Assembly: GCF_035594125.1 (NCBI RefSeq)
Contig: NW_026973748.1
Coordinates: 1 to 64,000 of the forward strand
Origin: Scylla paramamosain
Lineage: Eukaryota > Arthropoda > Malacostraca > Decapoda > Portunidae
Length of the DNA stretch: 64,000 bases
Direction of reading: 5' to 3'
Shown piece after piece: positions 27,501-40,610 of the stretch. The translations under genes were made by a program, and so were the position numbers. Position 1 is the first letter of the stretch. Every line of letters begins with the position of its first letter. Below the pieces are notes generated by a model. The model was given only the letters and a program-made list of their open reading frames with translations. It was not told the DNA's origin and did no database searches.

Positions 27501-30434
27501 GATACTGGTTGGTTTCAATCCGTTTTAGCGTTTTTCTACGTAAAACACTGAAAAGACACGTTTTGAGCAATTTTGTTTTGGATTCTCATATAGAGTGAGT
27601 TCCTTATTACTTATGGTTTTGGTGCCTAATATGCTGAAAAACACTCAAAAAACAGATTTCTGGTAAGGTCGTTTAATTTCCTCTTATAGGAGTCTTTGGA
27701 TGCATTTTATGGTTTGGTATATAACAGTCCGAAAAAAAAGGAAAAATTAATTTTTTTAATAATTTTCTTTTATCATATAATAGCCCTGAATTTTCCCAGA
27801 ATTTTGGCATCTCGGTACCTATGAAGATGAATAACAAAAAAAAAAAAATCCTATTTTTTTATTTTCTTACTTTTTTTCTAAATAAAGTGTTATTTGTGGG
27901 TTTTAACTTTTTGGTACTTAAGGGACTTAAAAACACTTATAATACACATTTCTCGTAATGTCCTTTCGATTTCCAAACCTAAGGTTCTTCGTATGTAATT
28001 AAGAGTTTTTATAGATAACATGATGAAAACCCTCAAAATATATGTTTGTGGTAATTTTTTTCTGTTTCTCCATAAAAGGTGTTTTGCATGCGTTTTATCG
28101 TTTTGGTATGTAATGAGCTCAAAAACATTTAAAGGCAAGTTCTTGGTAATAGTTGTTTTTATTCCCATGTAATGTTATTACCCTGCTTTTTAGTGCTTTA
28201 TTGCCTAACACGCTCAAAAACACTCAAAAGACACTTTTCTGGTAATATCATTTTTCTTCCCCACATAAAGCTAGTTTTGCATGGAATTTGGGGTTTTGGT
28301 AACTAAGAATGTGAAAAAAAACTCAAAACACAGGCATTTAATAAGGTTGTTCTATTTCTTAATTAAAAGTGTTATTCATGAGTTTCAGCATTTTGGTGTG
28401 TAAGAAACTTTTCTTCTACACACATTTGGTAAGGTATGTCTGTTTCAAAATTAAAAGTGTTATTCATGAGTTTCAGCTTTTTGGTATGTAAGAAACTTCT
28501 TTATGTACACGAGTTTTGAGCTTTTTACCTTGTGGTTCTTGTCAAACTATAAAACACTCATACACTTTTCTCGTAATGTCCTTTTCTTTGCCAATATAAA
28601 GTGCTTTCCATCCATTTTTTCATTTTTTGTAGGTAACAAGCTCAAAAACACATAAAAATATATCTTTTTGGTAATGTTATTCTATTTCTTCATATTAGTT
28701 GGTTTACATCCGTTTTAGCGTTTTTCTACGTAAATCACTGAAAAGACACGTTTTCAGTAATATTGTTGATATTGCTGAAAAACACTCAAAAGACAGGTTT
28801 CTGGTAAAGTCTTGTAATTTCCCCATATAGGTGGATTTGCATACACTTCAGGGTTTGTACATAACTCCGAAAAAAAGCTAAATTTTTTTTTTTTTTTTTA
28901 CAAAATTTCCATGAATTTTGCCAGAATTTTGGCATCTCGGTAACTATGAAGATGAATAACAAAAAAAAATTATCTCTATAAAGAGTGTTATTTGTGGGTT
29001 TTAGCTTTTTGGTACTTAAGTAACTTAAAAACACTCATAATACACGATTTTCGTAATGTCCTTTTGTTACACAAACATAGGGTCCTTTAAATGTATTTAA
29101 GCGTTTTTATAGGTTGCATGATCAAAAACACTCAAAATACATGTTTTTGGTAATGTTATTCTGTTTCTCCATAAAGTGTGTTTTCCATACGTTTTAGAGA
29201 TTTGGTATGTAAGGAGTTAAAAAACACTTAAAGGCAAGTTTTTCGTAAAAGTTGGTTTTATTCCCATGTAGAGTGATTGTTCTGCTTTTTAGGGCATTGT
29301 TGCATATCACGCTCAAAAACACTAAAAATACACTTTTTTGGAAATGTCATTTTTTTTTCCCACATGAAGGTAGTTTCGCATGTAATTTGGCATTTTCGTA
29401 ACTAAGAATGTGAAAAACACTCAAAATACACAATATGGTAAGGTAGTTCTGTTTATTGATTAAAAGTGTTATTCATGCATTTCATCATTTCGGTTTGTAA
29501 GAAATTTCTCTATATACACGAGTTTTTGTGTTTATTGCCTTGTGGTTGTTTTAAAACTATAAAACACTCATTATACACGTTTCTCGTAAAGTCTTTTTGT
29601 TTCCTAATATAGAGTGCTTTACATCCATTTTTGCATTTTTTGTAGGTAACAAGCTCAAAAACACTCAAAATATATCTTTTTATTAATGTTATTCTATTTC
29701 TTCATATAGGTTGGTTTGCATCCGCTTTAGTGTTTTTCTACGTAAAACACTGAAAAGACACGTTTTCAGTAATTTTGTTTTGGATTCACATATTGACTGA
29801 CTTCCATATTATTTATCGTGTTGGTGCCTAACATGCTGAAAAACACTGAAAAGACAGGTTTCTGATCAAGTCGTTTAACTTCCCTATATAGGTGTCTTTG
29901 CATGCACTTTAGGGTTTGGTACTTAATCCGAAAAAAAAAGCTGTAATTAACTTTTTTCCACATAAATACCCTGAATTTTGGCAGAATTTTCGCATCTCGG
30001 TACCTATAAGGATTAGTAACAAAAAAAAAAAAAAATCCCATTTTTTTATTTCTTTTGTTTATTATTTTTTTTTCTAAATAAAGAGTGTTATTTGTGGGTT
30101 TTAGCTGTTAGGTATTGAATGAACTTAAAAAAAAACACTCATAACACACGTTTCTCGTAATGTCCTTTCGTTTCCCAAACATAAGGTTCTTTGCATGTAT
30201 TTAGGTGTTTTTATAGATAATATTATCAAAAACACTCAAAATACATGTATTTGGTAATAATATTATGTTTCTCCATAAAATGTATTTTGCAGGCGTTTTA
30301 GCGTTTTGGTACGTAAGGAGCTCAAAAACACTTAAAGGCAAGTTCTTGGTAAAATTTGGTTTTATTTCCATGTAATGTTGTTGCCCTTCCTTTTAGTGCT
30401 TTATTGCGTAACACGCTCAAAAACACTCAAAAGA
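24593..30434 (-). repeat. Satellite array block 6, reverse
   Basis: About five HOR rounds in reverse orientation. It begins as composite super-unit copy 2, with the A/H fusion J3 at about 25,175-25,215. The 25-27.5 kb part is an inverted duplicate of about 33.8-36.3 kb, and 27.2-30.0 kb is a direct duplicate of 60.9-63.65 kb. G islands lie at about 25,640-25,680, 26,735-26,775, 27,835-27,885, 28,960-28,975 and 30,015-30,075. No gene. Confidence 0.87.
28330..28500 (-). repeat. Duplicated B monomer half, minus-strand copy
   Basis: AAAAGTGTTATTCATGAGTT occurs at two sites about 87 bp apart, separated by a partial B. Equivalent to the 12,866-13,020 and 61,990-62,160 duplications. Confidence 0.78.
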
Positions 30435-30910
30435 CATGCAAGGCCTTGCATATGAGGAAATAAGAGACCTTGCCAGAAATCTGTCTTATGAGTGTTTTTC
30501 AGCATGTTAGGCACCAAAACGATAAATAATAAGGAACTCTCTCTATGTGGGTATCCAAAAGAAAATTACTGAAAACTTGTCTTCTCAGTGTTTTACGTAG
30601 AAAAACGCTAAAACTGATGCAAACCAACCAATATCAAGAAGCAGAAAAAACATTACCAAAAATATATATTTTGAGTGTTTTTGAGCTTGTTACATACAAA
30701 AAAACACAAAATTGATACGAAGCACTCTGTATTGGGAAACAAAGGGACATTGCGAGAAAAGTGTATAATGAATGTTTTATAGTTCAAAAAAACCACAAGC
30801 CAAAAAACGTAAAAACTCGTGTATATGGAAAAGCTTCCTAGATACTAAAATGCTGAAACTCATGAATAACACTCTTAATTGAGAAACAGAACAACCTTAC
30901 TAAATGCGCG
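30435..30910 (+). repeat. Inverted cassette J2-J1, copy 4 (relative to flanks)
   Basis: A 476-bp forward segment G'-H-I-A-B bounded by AAAAGA/CATGCAAGG and AAATGCGCG/TCAAAAACAC. This is the longer form, with the full B as in copy 2 (7,186-7,663). It sits almost exactly at the symmetry axis (about 30,665) of the 25-27.5 / 33.8-36.3 kb inverted duplication. Confidence 0.88.
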
Positions 30911-31438
30911 TCAAAAACACTAAAAGGCAAGATCTTCGTAAAAGTTGGTTTTATTCCCATATAATGTGATTGCCCTGCTTTTTAGTGCTTTATTGCCTAA
31001 CATGCTCAAAAACACTCAAAGACACTTTTCTGGTAATGTCATTTTATTCCCACATAAAGTTAGTTTCGCATGGAATTTGGAGTTGTGGTAACTAAGAATG
31101 TAAAAAAACACTCAAAATACACGCATTTAGTAAGGTTGTTCTCTTTGTTGATTAAGAGTGTTATTCATGAGTTTCAGCATTTTGGTATCTTGGAAACTTC
31201 TCCACACAGACGAGTTTTTGCGTTGTTTGCCTTGTGATTCTGGTGAAACTATAAAACACTCATTATACACGTTTTTCGTTATGTCCATTTTTTTTTCCTA
31301 ATATACAGTGCTTTGCATCCATTTTTGCGTTTTTTTTTATGTAACAAGCTGAAAAACACACAAAATATACTTTTCTGGTAATATTATTCTATTTTTTTCA
31401 TATTCGTTGGTTTGCATCCGTTTTAGCGTTTTCCTACG
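30911..31438 (-). repeat. Satellite array block 7, reverse
   Basis: Reverse D-C-B-A-I. Ends at 31,438 where CTACG of reverse I is joined to AGGAAATTAAACG of forward G', an inversion junction seen only once in this window. Confidence 0.85.
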
Positions 31439-34400
31439 AGGAAATTAAACGACTTTACAAGAAAACTGTCTTTTGAGTGTTTTTTAGCATGTTAAGCACC
31501 AAAACGATAAATGATATGGAAGTCACTCTATATGGGAATTCAAAACAAAATTACTGAAAACGTGTCTTTTCAGTGTTTTACGTAAAAAACGTTAAAACTG
31601 ATGCAAACAGACCAATATGAAGAAATACAATAACATTACCAAAAAGATATATTTTAAGTATTTTTGAGCTTGTAACTAACAAAAAAAAAAAAAAAACGCG
31701 AAAAAAGATGCAAAGCACTCTATATTGGGAAACAAAAAGACATTACGAGAAACGTGTATAATGAGTATTTTATAGTTTCACAAGAACCACAAAGCAAAAA
31801 ACGCAAAAACTAGTGTATATGGAGAAGTTTCTTAGATACCAAAATGCTGAAACTCCTGAATAACACTCTTAATTAAGAAACAGAATAACATTACTAAATG
31901 CGTGTATTTTGAGTGTTTTTCACATTCTTAGTTACTAGAACACCAAATTGCATGCGAAACAAGCTTTATGTGGGAAAAAAAATGATATAACCAGAAAAGT
32001 GTTTTTTGAGGGTTTTTGAGAGAGTTAGGCAATAAAGCACTAAAAAGGAGGGCAATCACATTACAACGGAATAAAACCAACTTTTACCAAGAACTTGCCT
32101 TTAAGTGTTTTTTAACTCCTTATATACCAAAACGCTAAAACACATGCAAAACACCCTTTACGGAGAAACAGATTAACATTACCAAAAACATATATTTTGA
32201 GTGTTTTTGATCATGTTACCTCTAAAAACAATTAAATACATGCTAAGAACCCTATGCCTGGGAAACGAAAGGACATTACGATAAACGTGTATTATGCGTG
32301 TTTTTTAGTTCCATAATTACCAAATAGCTAAAACTTCTTTATAAAGAAAAAAATAAAGAAATAATAAAAAAATAGGATTTTTTTTTTTTTTGTTATTCTA
32401 CTTCATAGGTACTGAGATGCCAAAATTCTGGCAAAATTCAGGGAAATTATGTGTAAAAAGAACATTAACAAAAATGTTAATTTTAGCTTTTTTTTTGGAC
32501 TGTTATGTACCAAACCATGAAGTGCATGCAAACCCAATTCTATGGAGAAATCAGACGACTTTACGAGAAACCTGTGTTTCTAGTGTTTTTGAGCATGTTA
32601 GTCACCAAAACAATAAATAATATTGAAGTCATTCTATGTGGTAATCCAAAACAAAATTACTTTAAACGTGTCTTTTTCGTGTTTTACGTAGAAAAACGCT
32701 AAAACGGATGCAAGCCAACCAACATAAAGAAATAGAATAAGATTACCAAAATGGTATAATTTAAGTGTTTTATTAGCTTTTTACTTACAAAAAAAAAAAA
32801 AAACGCGAAAATGGATGGAAAGCTCTCTCTATTGGTTAACAAAAGGACATTACGAGAAACGTGTATAATGAGTGTTTTATAGATTCTCAAGAATCACAAG
32901 ACAAAAAACGCAAAAAGATACCTAGATACCAAAATGGTGAAACTCCTGAATAACACTATCAATTGAGAAACAGAACAACCTTACCAAATGCGTGTATTTT
33001 GAGTGTTTTTCACATTCTTAGTTACCAAAACCCTAAATTTTATGTGAAAGTAGCTTTATGTGGGAAAAAAAATGACATTACCAGAAAAGTGTCTTTTAAG
33101 TGTTTTTTTTTTTTTTTTAGCATGATAGGCAATAAAACACTAAAAAGCAGGGCAATCACATTACATGGGAATAAAATCAACTTTTACCAAGTTTTTTTTC
33201 TAAGTGTTTTTGAGCTCCTTATATACCAAAACGCTAAAACGCATGTAGAACACCCTTTATTTAGAAACGGAATAACATTACCCAAAACATGTATTTTGAG
33301 TGTTTTTGATCATGTTACCTATAAAAACGCTTAAATACATGCAAAGAATCTTATGTTTGGGAAACGAAAGGACATTTCGAGAAACGTGTATTATGAGTGT
33401 TTTTAAGTTCTTTAAGTACCAAAAAGCTAAAACCCACAAATAACACTATTTATAGAGAAAAAAAAAAAAAATAAATAAATAGAAAAATAGGATTTTTTTT
33501 TATTCATCTTCATAGGTACCGAGATGCTAAAATTCTGCCAAAAATTCAGGGAAATTGTGTGAAAAAAGAACATTATGAAAAACAGTTAATTTTAGCTTTT
33601 TTTTCGGACTGTTATGTACCAAACCCTAAAGTGCATGCAAAGCCACCTATATGGGGAAATTAAACGACCTTACCAGAAACCTGTCTTTTGTGTTTTTTTT
33701 TTCAGCATGTTAGGCACCAAAACGATGAATAATATGGAAGTCACTAAATGTGGGAATCCATCACAAAATTACTGAAAAAGTATCTTTTCAGTGTTTTACG
33801 TAGATAAACGCTAAATCGGATGCAAACCAACGAATAAGGAGAAATAGAATAACATTACCAAAAAGGTATATTTTGAGTGTTTTTGAGCTTCTTACCTTCA
33901 AAAAACGCGAAAATGGATGGAAAGCACTCTATATTGGGATACAAAAGGACATTACGAGAGACGTGTATAATGAGTGTTTTATAGTTTCACAACAGCCACA
34001 AGACAAAAATCGCAAAACTCGGTGTATATGGAGAAGTTTCTTAGATACCAAAATGCTGAAACTCAAAAATAACACTCTTAATTAAGAATACAGAACAACC
34101 TTACCAAATGCATGTATTTTGAGTGCTTTTCACATTCTTAGTTACCAAAACTAAAAATTGCATGCAAAACTAACTTTATGTGGGAAAAAAAATGACATTA
34201 CCAAAAAAGTGTCTTTTGAGTGTTTTTGAGCGTGATAGGCACTAAAGCTTTAAAAAGGAAGGCAATCATATTACATTGGAATAACACCAATTTATACCAA
34301 AAAACTTGCCTTAAAGTGTTTTTGAGCTCTTTATATAACAAACCGCTAAAACGCATGCAAAACAAACTTTATGGAGAAACAGAAAAACATTACCAAAAAC

Positions 34401-37400
34401 ATATATTTTGAGCGTTTTTTGATCATGTTATCTATAAAAACGTTTAAATACATGCAAAGAACATTATGTTTTTGGAAACAAAAGGACTTTACGAGAAACG
34501 TGTATTATGAGTGTTTTTTAAGTTCCTTCAGTACCAAAAAGCTAATACCCACAAATAACTTTCTTTATTTAGAAAATAAAAAAAAAATATAAAAAATAGG
34601 AAACTTTTTTTTTTATTGTTATTCATCTTCATAGTACCGAGATGCCGAAATTCTTGGAAAATTCAGGGCAATCGTATGAATATTATGAAAAAAGTTAATT
34701 TCAGCTTTTTTTTTTTCAAACTGTTATGTACCAAACCCTAAAGTGCATGCAAAGCCTCCTATATAAAGAAATTTAACGACCTTACCAGAAATCTGTGTTT
34801 TCGATAAATAATAAGGAACTCACCTCTATATGGGAATCCATATATATATATGGGAATCCAAAGTTACTGAAAACGTGTCTTCTCAGTGTTTTACGTAGAA
34901 AAACACTAAAACGGATGGAAAGCAACCAATATCAAGGAATAGAAAAACGTTACTTAAAAGGTATATTTTGAGTGTTTTTGAGCTTATTACCTACAAAAAA
35001 CGCAAAAATTGATGCAAAGCACTCTATATTGGTAAACAAAAGGACATTGCAAGAAAAGTGCATAATGATTGTTTTATAGTTCAAAAGAACCACAAGGCAA
35101 AAAACGCAAAATCTCGTGTATATGGAGAGGTTTCCTAGATACAAAAATGCTAAAACTCATGTATAACACTCCTAATTGAGAAACAGAACAACCTTAATAA
35201 ATGCGTGTATTTTGAGTGCTTTTCACATTCTTAGTTACCAAAACCCCAAATTGCATGGGAAAATAGATTTGTGGGAAAAAAAAAAGACTTTACCAGAAAA
35301 ATGTCTTTTAAGTGTTTTTGAGCGTGATAGGCAATAAAGCACTAAAAAGGAGGGCAATCACATTACATTGGAGGAAAACGAATTTTTACCAAGAACTTAC
35401 ATGTAAGTGTTTTTGAGCTCCTTATATACCAAAACATTAAAACGCCTGGAAAACACTCTTTATGGTGAAACAGAATAATATTACCAAAAACATATATTTT
35501 GAGTGTATTTCATTATGTTACCAATGAAAACGTTTAAATACATGCAAAGAACACTATTTTTGGGAAACGAAAGGAGATTACGAGAAACGTGTATTATGAG
35601 TGTTTATAACTTCATTAATTACCAAAAAGCTTTAAGCCACAAATAACACTCTTTATTGAGAAACAATAAATAAATAAAAAAAAATACATTTTTTTTCTTT
35701 CTTATTGATCTTCACTGGTACCGAGATACCAAAAATTCGGGCAAAATTCAGGAAATTATGTAAAATAAGAACATTATCAAAAAACATAAATTTAGATTTT
35801 TTTTCGGACTATTATGTACCAAACCCCTAAAGTGCATGCAAAGCCACCTATATGGGGAAATTAAACGTTTTTGCCAGAAAACGGACTTATGAGTGTTTTA
35901 CAGCATCTTAGGAACCAACACGATAAATAATATGTAAGTCAATCTATATGGGAATCCAAAAGAATATTACTAAAAACGTGTCTTTTCGGTGTTTTACGAA
36001 GAAAAACGCTAAAACGGATGCAAACCAACCAATATGAAGAAATATAATAACATTACCAAAAAGGTATATTTTGAGTGTTTTTGAAATTGTTACCTACAAA
36101 AAACGCGAAAATAGATGGAAAGCTCTCTATATAGGGAAGCAAAAGGACATTACGAGAAACGTGTATAATGTGTGTTTTATAATTTCACAAGAACTACAAG
36201 GCAAAAAACTTAAAAACTCGTGTATATAGAGGTTTCTTATATTCCAAAATGCTGAAACTCTGGAACAACACTTTCAATTGAGAAACAGAACAATCTTACT
36301 AAATGCGTGTATTTTAAGTGCTTTTCACATCCTTAGTTACCAAAACCCCAAATTGCATGCGAAACCAGCTTTATGTGGGAAAAAATGACATTACCAGAAA
36401 AATGTCTTTTTATTGTTTTTGAGCGTTTTAGGCAATAAAGCACTAAAAAGCAGGGCAATCACATTACATTGAAATAAAACCAATTTTTAACAAGAACTTG
36501 CCTTTAAGTGTATTTAAGCTCCTTATATACCAAAACACTAAAATGCATGCAAAATACACTTGATGGTGAAACAGAATAACATTACCAAAAACATGTATTT
36601 TGAGTGTTTTTGATTATGTTACCAATAAAAACGCTTAAATACATGCAAAGAACCCTATTTTTGGGAAACAAAAGGGCATTACGAGAAACGTGTATTATGA
36701 GTGTTTTTATGAGTGTTCATTAAGTACGAAAAAGCTAAAAGCCACAAATTACACTCTTTATTGAGAAAAAAATAAATAAATAAATAGAAAAATACGATAT
36801 TTTTTTTTCATTCTTATTCATCTTCACAGGTAAGGAGGTGCCAAAATTCGGGCAAAGTTCAGGAAATTATATAAAAAAAGAACATTATCAAAAAAGTTAC
36901 ATTTAGCTTTTTTTTTTTGGACTGTTATGTATCAAACCCCTAAATTGCATGCAAAGCCACCTATATGGGGAAATTAAACGTCTTTGAGAGAAATCTGTCT
37001 TATGAGGGTTTTTCAGCATGTTAGGAACCAACACGATAAAACCCAAGGAAGTCAGTCTATATGGGAATCCAAAACAAAATTACTGAAAACGTGTCTTTTT
37101 GGTGTTTTACGTAGAAAACGCTAAGACGGATGGAAACCAAACAAAATAAAGAAATAGAATAACATTACCAAAAATGTATATTTTGAGTGTTTTTGAAATT
37201 GTTACCTACAAAAAACGCGAAAATGGATGGAAAGCACTCTATATTGGGAGGCAAAAGGCACCAAAAAGCGTGTTAGGCACCAAAACGATAAATAATATGA
37301 AAGTCACTCTATATGGAAATCCAAAACAAAATTACTGGAAACGTGTCTTTTAAAAGATATACGTAGAAAAACGCTAAAACGGATGCAAACCAACCAATAT

Positions 37401-37889
37401 GAAGAAATACAATAACATTACCAAAAAATATATTTTGTGTTTTCTTGAGCTTTTTACATAAAAAAAAACGCGAAAATATATGCAAAGCACTCTATATAAG
37501 GAAAAAAAAAAGGACATAACGAGAAACGTGTATAATGAGTGTTTTGTAGTTTCACCAGATTCACAAGACAAACAACGCAAAAACTCGACTATATGGAGAA
37601 GTTTCTAAAATACCAAAATACTGAAACTCATGAATAACACTCGTAATCAAGAAACAGAACAACCTTACTAAATGCGTGTATTTTAAGGGTTTTTTTTTAC
37701 ATTCTTAGTTACCAAAACCCCAAATTCCATGCGAAACTAGCTTTATGTGGGAAAAAAATGACATTAGCAGGAAAGTGTCTTTGAGTGTTTTTAAGCGTGT
37801 TAGGCAATAAAACACTAAAAAGCAGGGCAATCACATCACGTGGGAATAAAACCAACTTTTACGAAGAACTTGCCTTTTAGTGTTTTTGA
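31439..37889 (+). repeat. Satellite array block 8, forward
   Basis: About six HOR rounds in forward orientation, ending at J1. The last two rounds (about 35.35-37.89 kb) are composite super-unit copy 3, with the A/H fusion J3 at 37,250-37,290. Diagnostic variants shared with 25-27 kb (inverted) include the CATAGTACCGAG deletion in G (34,630), AACACCAATTTATACC in D (34,283) and CTCCTAATTGAG in B (35,169). Confidence 0.87.
34827..34860 (+). repeat. Tandem duplication with short (TA)n in monomer H
   Basis: TATATGGGAATCCA is repeated with TATATATATA between the copies, a small slippage event inside H. Confidence 0.85.
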
Positions 37890-38339
37890 CACGCATTTAG
37901 TAAAGTTGCTCTGTTTCTCAATTAAGAGTGTTATTCATGAGTTTCAGCATATACACGAGTTTTTGCGTTTTTTGCCTTGTGGTTTTTTTGAACCATAAAA
38001 CATTTATTATACACTTTTTTCGCAATGTCCCTTTGTTTCCCAATATGTATATGCTTTGTATCCATTTTCCCGTTTTTTTGTAGGTAACAAGCTCAAAAAC
38101 ACTCAAAATATACATTTTTGGTAATGTTTTTGTGCTTGATATTGGTTGGGTTGTATCAGTTTTAGCGTGTTTCTACGTAAAACACTGAAAAAGACACGTT
38201 TTCCCTAATTTTCTTTTGGATTCCCACATAGAGTGAGTTCCTTATTATTTATCGTTTTGGTTCCTAACATGCTGAAAAACACTCAAAAGACAGATTTCTG
38301 GTAAGGTCTTTAATTTCCTCATATGGGACGCTTTGTATG
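37890..38339 (-). repeat. Inverted cassette J1-J2, copy 5
   Basis: A 450-bp reverse segment of the short-B type (AGTTTCAGCATATACACGAG), bounded by GTGTTTTTGA/CACGCATTTA and CTTTGTATG/TCTTTTCAG. With the preceding J3 fusion it reproduces the order at 1,961-3,065. Confidence 0.9.
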
Positions 38340-39093
38340 TCTTTTCAGTTTTTGGACGGAATAAACCATTAAAAGCCAGAGCAATCACATTACATGGGAA
38401 TACAACCAAATTTTACCAAAAAACTTTCCTATAAGTGTTTTTGAGCTCCTTACGTACCAAAACGCTAAAACTCATGCAAAATACATTTTATGGAGAAACA
38501 GAATTACATTACCAAATACATGTATTTTGAGTGTTTTTGATCATGTTATCTATAAAAACGCTTAAATACATGCAAAGAACCTTATGTTTAGGAAAAGAAA
38601 GAACCACGAGAAACGTGTATTATGGGTGATTTTTAAGTTCCTTCAGTACCAAAAAGCTAAAACTAAAAAATAACACTCTTTAGAAAAAAAAATATATAAT
38701 GAATAAAAAAATAATAAAATGTAATTTTTTTTTTGTTATTCATCTTCATAGGTACCGAGATGCCAAAATTCTGCCAAAATTCAGGGAATTTATGTGGAAA
38801 AAAGAACATTATCATATAAGTTAATTATAGCTTTTTTTTTCGGATTGTTATGTACCAAACCCTAAACAGCATGCAAAGCCACCTATATAGGGAAGTTAAA
38901 CGACTTTACCAGAAACCTCTTTTCATTGTTTTTCAGCATGTTAAGCACCAAAACGATAAATCATTTGGAAGTCAGTCAATATATGAATCCAAAAGAAAAT
39001 TACTGAAAACGTGTCTTTTCAGTGTTTTACGTAGAAAATCGCTAAAGCAGATACAAACCATCCTATATGAAGAAATAGAATATGTTATTCTAA
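38340..39093 (+). repeat. Satellite array block 9, forward, leading into palindrome
   Basis: Forward D-E-F-G-H-I, ending abruptly at the palindrome centre. The H and I parts (from about 38,928) are the left palindrome arm. Confidence 0.85.
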
Positions 39094-39258
39094 ATAGAAT
39101 ATGTTATTCTATTTCTTCATATAGGATGGTTTGTATCCGCTTTAGCGATTTTCTACGTAAAACACTGAAAAGACACGTTTTCAGTAATTTTCTTTTGGAT
39201 TCATATATTGACTGACTTCCAAATGATTTATCGTTTTGGTGCCTAACATGCTGAAAAA
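38928..39258. repeat. Near-perfect palindrome of about 330 bp (head-to-head H-I / I-H)
   Basis: From CAGCATG at 38,934 to CATGCTG at 39,253 the two halves are reverse complements about position 39,093.5 (coordinate sum 78,187). I find only two mismatches in about 150 bp per arm (TTAAGC versus TTAGGC, and AGCAGAT versus AGCGGAT), and essentially no spacer. Each arm holds the H monomer and most of I. The near-identity contrasts with the usual divergence between copies, so the event is recent or is an assembly or library foldback artefact. Confidence 0.92.
39074..39111. repeat. 19-bp tandem pair at palindrome centre
   Basis: AATAGAATATGTTATTCTA occurs at 39,074-39,092 and 39,093-39,111. Each copy contains TAGAATA-TGT-TATTCTA, itself a 7-bp hairpin with a 3-nt loop. 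The tandem pair exactly straddles the axis, as expected from a foldback that was extended twice. Confidence 0.9.
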
Positions 39259-40610
39259 AATATATATATTTTGAGTGTTTTTAAGCTTGTTACCTACAAA
39301 AAATGCAAAAATGAATGTAAAGCATTCTATATTACGAAACAAAAGGACATTACGAGAAACGTGTATAATAAGTGTTTTATAGTTTTAAAAGAACCACAAG
39401 GCAATAAACGCAAAAACTCGTATATATAGGGAAATTTCTTACATACCAAAATTAATCAATACATGAATAACACTTTTAATAGATAAACAGAACTACCTTA
39501 CCAAATTGTGTATTTTCAGTGTTTTTCCCATCGTTAGTTACGAAAATGCCAAATTACATGCGAAACTAGCTTCATGTGGAAAAAAAAATGATATTACCAG
39601 AAAAGTGTCTTTTGAGTGTTTTTCAGCGTGATATGGAACAAATTACTAAAAATAAGAACGATCATATTACATGAGAACAAAACCAACTTTTACGAAGAAT
39701 TTATTAACCCATTATATACCAAACCGCTAAAACGCATGGAAAACAAACTTTATAGAGAAACAGAATAACATATACCAAAAGCATGTATTTTTAGTGGTTT
39801 TGATCATGTTATCTTTAAAAACGCTTAAGTACAATCAAAGAACATTATGTTTGGGAAACAAAAGGAAATTACGAGAAGCGTGTATTATGAGTGTTTTTTT
39901 TAGTTCCTTAAGTACCAAAAAGCTAAAACACACAAATAACACAAACAAACAAAATAAATAAAAAAATAAAATATATATTTTTTTTTTGTTATTCATCTTC
40001 AAAGGTGCCAAACGCCAAAATTCCAGAAATATAATGCCAGAGATACCAAAATTCTGGGAAAATTCAGGGCAATTATGTGATAAAAGAATATTATCAAAAA
40101 AGTTAATTTCAGCTTTTTTTTTCGGACTGTTATATACCAAACCCTAAAGTGCATGCAAAATTAAATGACCTTACCAGAAATCTTTGTTTTTAGTGTTTTT
40201 TAGCATGTTGGGCACAAAAACGATAAATATTAAGGAACTCACTCTATATGGGAATCCAAAACAAAGTTACTGAAAACGTGTCTTCTCAGTGTTTTACGTA
40301 GAAACACGTTAAAACGGATGGAAACCAACCAATATCAAGAAATAGAAAAACGTTACCAACAAGGTATATTTTGAGTGTTTTTGAGCTTTTTACCTACAAA
40401 AAACGCGAAAATTGATGCAAAACACTCTATATTGGGAAAGAAAACGACATTGCAACAAAAGTGTATAATAAGTGTTTTATAGTTCAAAAAAAACACAAGG
40501 CAAAAAACGCAAAAACTCGTGTATATGGAAAAGCTTCCTAAATACTAAAATGCTGAAACTCATAAATAACACTCTTAATTAAGAAACAGAACAACCTTAC
40601 TAAATGCGTG
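39259..40610 (+). repeat. Satellite array block 10, forward
   Basis: Forward A-B-C-D, with D truncated and fused to E at about 39,700 (GAATTTATTAACCCATTATA), then E-F-G-H-I-A-B. Ends at J1 in reverse (TAAATGCGTG/TCAAAA). G at about 39,995-40,045 carries the extra CCAAAATTCCAGAAATATAA stretch shared with 23,100 in inverted form. Confidence 0.86.
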
